Below are positions 62,255 to 64,000 of a DNA stretch of 64,000 bases, piece after piece (the first letter of the stretch is position 1; each line of letters opens with the position of its first letter). Where the stretch lies: assembly GCF_028769735.1 (NCBI RefSeq), contig NC_088175.1, positions 4,154,001 to 4,218,000 of the forward strand, read 5' to 3'. The translations under genes were made by a program, and so were the position numbers. The DNA is from Zonotrichia leucophrys gambelii. Lineage: Eukaryota; Chordata; Aves; Passeriformes; Passerellidae. The notes under the pieces were generated by a model. The model made no database searches and was not told the DNA's origin. It saw only the letters and a program-made list of their open reading frames with translations.

Positions 62255-62652
62255 GAGGACTGTGATGGTGTTCACAGGGGTTCTTGGATTGGGGAAGAGA
62301 CGAGGATCTGACTCCATGTTTCAGAAGGCTTGATTTATTATTTTATTATATATATTAAATGAAAATTATAATAAAAGAATAGAAGAAAGGATTTCATCAG
62401 AAGGCAAGCTAAGAATAGAATAGGAAAGAATGAATGACAAAGGCTCTGTCTCAGACTCTCTGTCCAAGCCAGCTGGGCTGTGATTGGCCATTAATTACAA
62501 ACATCCAACATGAGACCAATCGCAGATGCACCTGTTGCATCCACAGCAGCAGATAATCAATGTTTACATTTTGCTCCTGAGGCCTCTCAGCTTCTCAGGA
62601 GGGAAAATCCTAAGGAAAGGATTTTTCATAAAAGATGTCTGCCACAGAGGAC
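62255..62652 (-). mobile_element. ERVK-like solo LTR with 6-bp TSD, minus strand
   Basis: The LTR body is 62261-62646 (386 bp), with intact TG and CA termini on the top strand. It is flanked by a perfect 6-bp duplication GAGGAC at 62255-62260 and 62647-62652. The polyadenylation signal (TTTATT on top, 62334-62339) ends 78 bp from the element's 3' end. CCAAT-type motifs lie at about 62479 and 62516. The hairpin arms near the 5' end are 62604-62611 and 62618-62625. No internal viral sequence is attached. The intact ends and duplication suggest one of the younger copies in the window. Confidence 0.96.
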
Positions 62653-63009
62653 ACAGAGCAAAGAACCTCCAAGTGCCAAATGTTCCTCCCCACTCTCCCT
62701 GCTTGGACCCACAAGCAAGGGGTGATTGAGGTGGTGTCTGCCCCTGCCAGTTTTGTGTTTGTTGGGCATTTCCTCTTACCCAAGGGATCTTCTGCTCTGA
62801 GTTTGTGGATGCAATTTGTTCCAGTCCATGTACTTGAGTGGCAGATCTGGGCTAAAAACCAAGGTCAAAGCCTATGGTGGTTTTACCTAGGGGTAAAAAA
62901 AAAAAAACAGAAATGCATTTTTTGTTACAAGGTCAAAAGACTGTTTAAGGTATTGATACAAACCACAGGCACAAATAATCCATAAAGTCAAATCTGGTCA
63001 GTGGGAGGC
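62653..63009. other. Unique sequence, no gene recognised
   Basis: Nothing recognised apart from a 12-A run near 62896. The 116-codon frame at 62635-62985 starts within the LTR and is not a gene. Confidence 0.5.
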
Positions 63010-63260
63010 CTTGGGTACCAAAATACTGATGTTGGTTCCAGGTTAATTCAGTGTTTTCATCACTCAAGTGAAATAAGGAAGTAGAGGATGTGTTAATTAA
63101 ACTTGCAATTGGACACTTCACTAGGAGGTGTCAGAAATACCAAAGAGGACCAAAATAAAAGGGCTTGAAGAAGCTGAAGAGGGATGAAACAGGATTTAGC
63201 TAAGAAAAAAGCATGTGCTGATGGCTGAAAGAAAAAGTAATAAAATCTAAAAGGAATGAC
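63010..63260 (+). mobile_element. Probable ancient CR1-like LINE fragment
   Basis: The run 'ggttaattcagtgttttcat', 'gtagaggatgtgttaattaa', 'acttgcaattggacactt', 'aggaggtgtcagaaatacca' and 'agaggaccaaaataaaaggg' keeps the order of the CR1 RT region. The family pattern there is 'ttcaacattttcatcaat', then 'gagtgtatgcttat', 'aaatttgcagatgacacc', and 'gggaggggtggc...agaggacc'. Identity is low, and it is called by order of motifs rather than by any single strong match. Confidence 0.5.
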
Positions 63261-64000
63261 GCCAAAATAGTTGTATTATTATGGTGCTAGAGAGTTCTGC
63301 AGCTCCAATCTCAGAGTGTAGCTTAGATCAAGTGGAAAATTGCCATTTGAGAGAGCTAATTGAGTTGGGCTCTACATACAAAAGGTTTTACCTTAATTTC
63401 ATAAATTAGAGAAGAATCTATTTCAAAATGAGCAAAAGCATATCTTGGATGCCAGCTTCCTTTTTAAAGGCAAACTGGTTTAAAAATGAGATTTATATTA
63501 GTAGAATTACTCTAAAATATGAGCATGTGAGGGCTCTTTTCAAATTACCTGATGGCTAAAATGCTGCCTTACATGGCTGAAGACTTTTCTTTATTCCCTT
63601 ACCTGTCACTGAACTTTTAAGGAGGGGACACACTGCAGAACAGGGGAGTTTCTCAGCCTTTTATGCTTTAAATACCTCAAAAACTCATTTTAAAAATACC
63701 AATTTCTTAAAAAATGCTGACAGTGGGGCGGGCCGCTAATGCCACCATATTATTTAACTTGCTTTTGCTCATGTCTTTACTGGAGATTCTTTGTGTGACC
63801 TAAACCATTCATTTTTACAAATTCTAAACTGCATGGAAACTAATATGTGAATTGCAAAATTCCATCAAAAAGGTATTGTTGTATTACAACACTGTCAAAT
63901 TTCTGAAACAGCTCATGACAACTTAAAAACTTTTATGAAGCTTCCATATGCAGAGAGGATTGTGTTTATGAAGCATGCAAGTGTATGGGAAATTCTTTAG
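63261..64000. other. Unique sequence to the window end
   Basis: No gene or repeat recognised. A short GC-rich word ('ggggcgggcc', about 63725-63734) resembles an Sp1 site, but no promoter context surrounds it. Confidence 0.5.

Noticed and set aside
26015..62646. The two minus-strand LTRs (26015 and 62261) as a provirus pair
   Set aside because: Separate duplications (CAGACC and GAGGAC) and 36 kb of unrelated sequence between them show two independent insertions.
63722..63736. Sp1-like GC box
   Set aside because: A single GC-rich word in AT-rich DNA, with no CpG island, TATA box or transcript evidence.

Overview
The window reads as nuclear DNA from a bird, most likely a songbird. It is AT-leaning, poor in CpG, and contains no convincing coding exon, rRNA, tRNA, CRISPR or prokaryote-type operon. 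The bird assignment rests on the repeats: CR1 LINE fragments of several ages, a GGERVL-type class III LTR, and a family of about 386-bp class II (ERVK-like) solo LTRs with 6-bp target-site duplications (TSDs). No repeat typical of mammals (Alu, L1, B1) was seen. The family names come from memory of consensus sequences, not from a search.

Layout. 1-8.6 kb is mostly unique sequence, with a MIR-like SINE relic (about 2.8 kb), a CR1 3' end (about 4.0 kb) and a 228-nt pure purine microsatellite (6.26-6.49 kb). 8.65-10.1 kb has an ERVK-like solo LTR with a perfect TSD, then an old CR1 tail on the minus strand. 14.5-15.1 kb and 30.7-31.3 kb hold two inverted copies of a second LTR family of about 600 bp (here 'LTR-A'). 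23.7-24.7 kb is a CR1 with internal deletions that still shows endonuclease- and reverse-transcriptase-derived segments. ERVK-like solo LTRs recur at 26.0 kb (minus), 33.2 kb (plus) and 62.3 kb (minus). At 45.3-46.4 kb a diverged member of that family sits inside an older ERVL-type LTR, with a perfect 6-bp duplication across the junction. 52.2 kb has 86 bp of strict pyrimidine/purine alternation. 53.4 kb, 56.1-56.5 kb and 63.0-63.3 kb are old CR1 pieces, and 54.2-54.8 kb is a third type of LTR with a TATA box and polyadenylation signal.

The longest open frames (193, 191, 176 and 166 codons) are low-complexity, repeat-derived or unrecognisable, and none is called as a gene. The window is therefore best described as intergenic or deep intronic DNA shaped by retroelement insertion, LTR-LTR recombination to solo LTRs, and nested insertion. 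No gene-based novel system was found. The points most worth a second look are the datable nested LTR, a hairpin near the start of the ERVK-like LTRs that survives in a diverged member, a palindromic pair of octamer motifs at 48.6 kb, and two long non-B-DNA tracts. Function of the unique sequence, such as enhancers or conserved noncoding elements, cannot be judged from one sequence.
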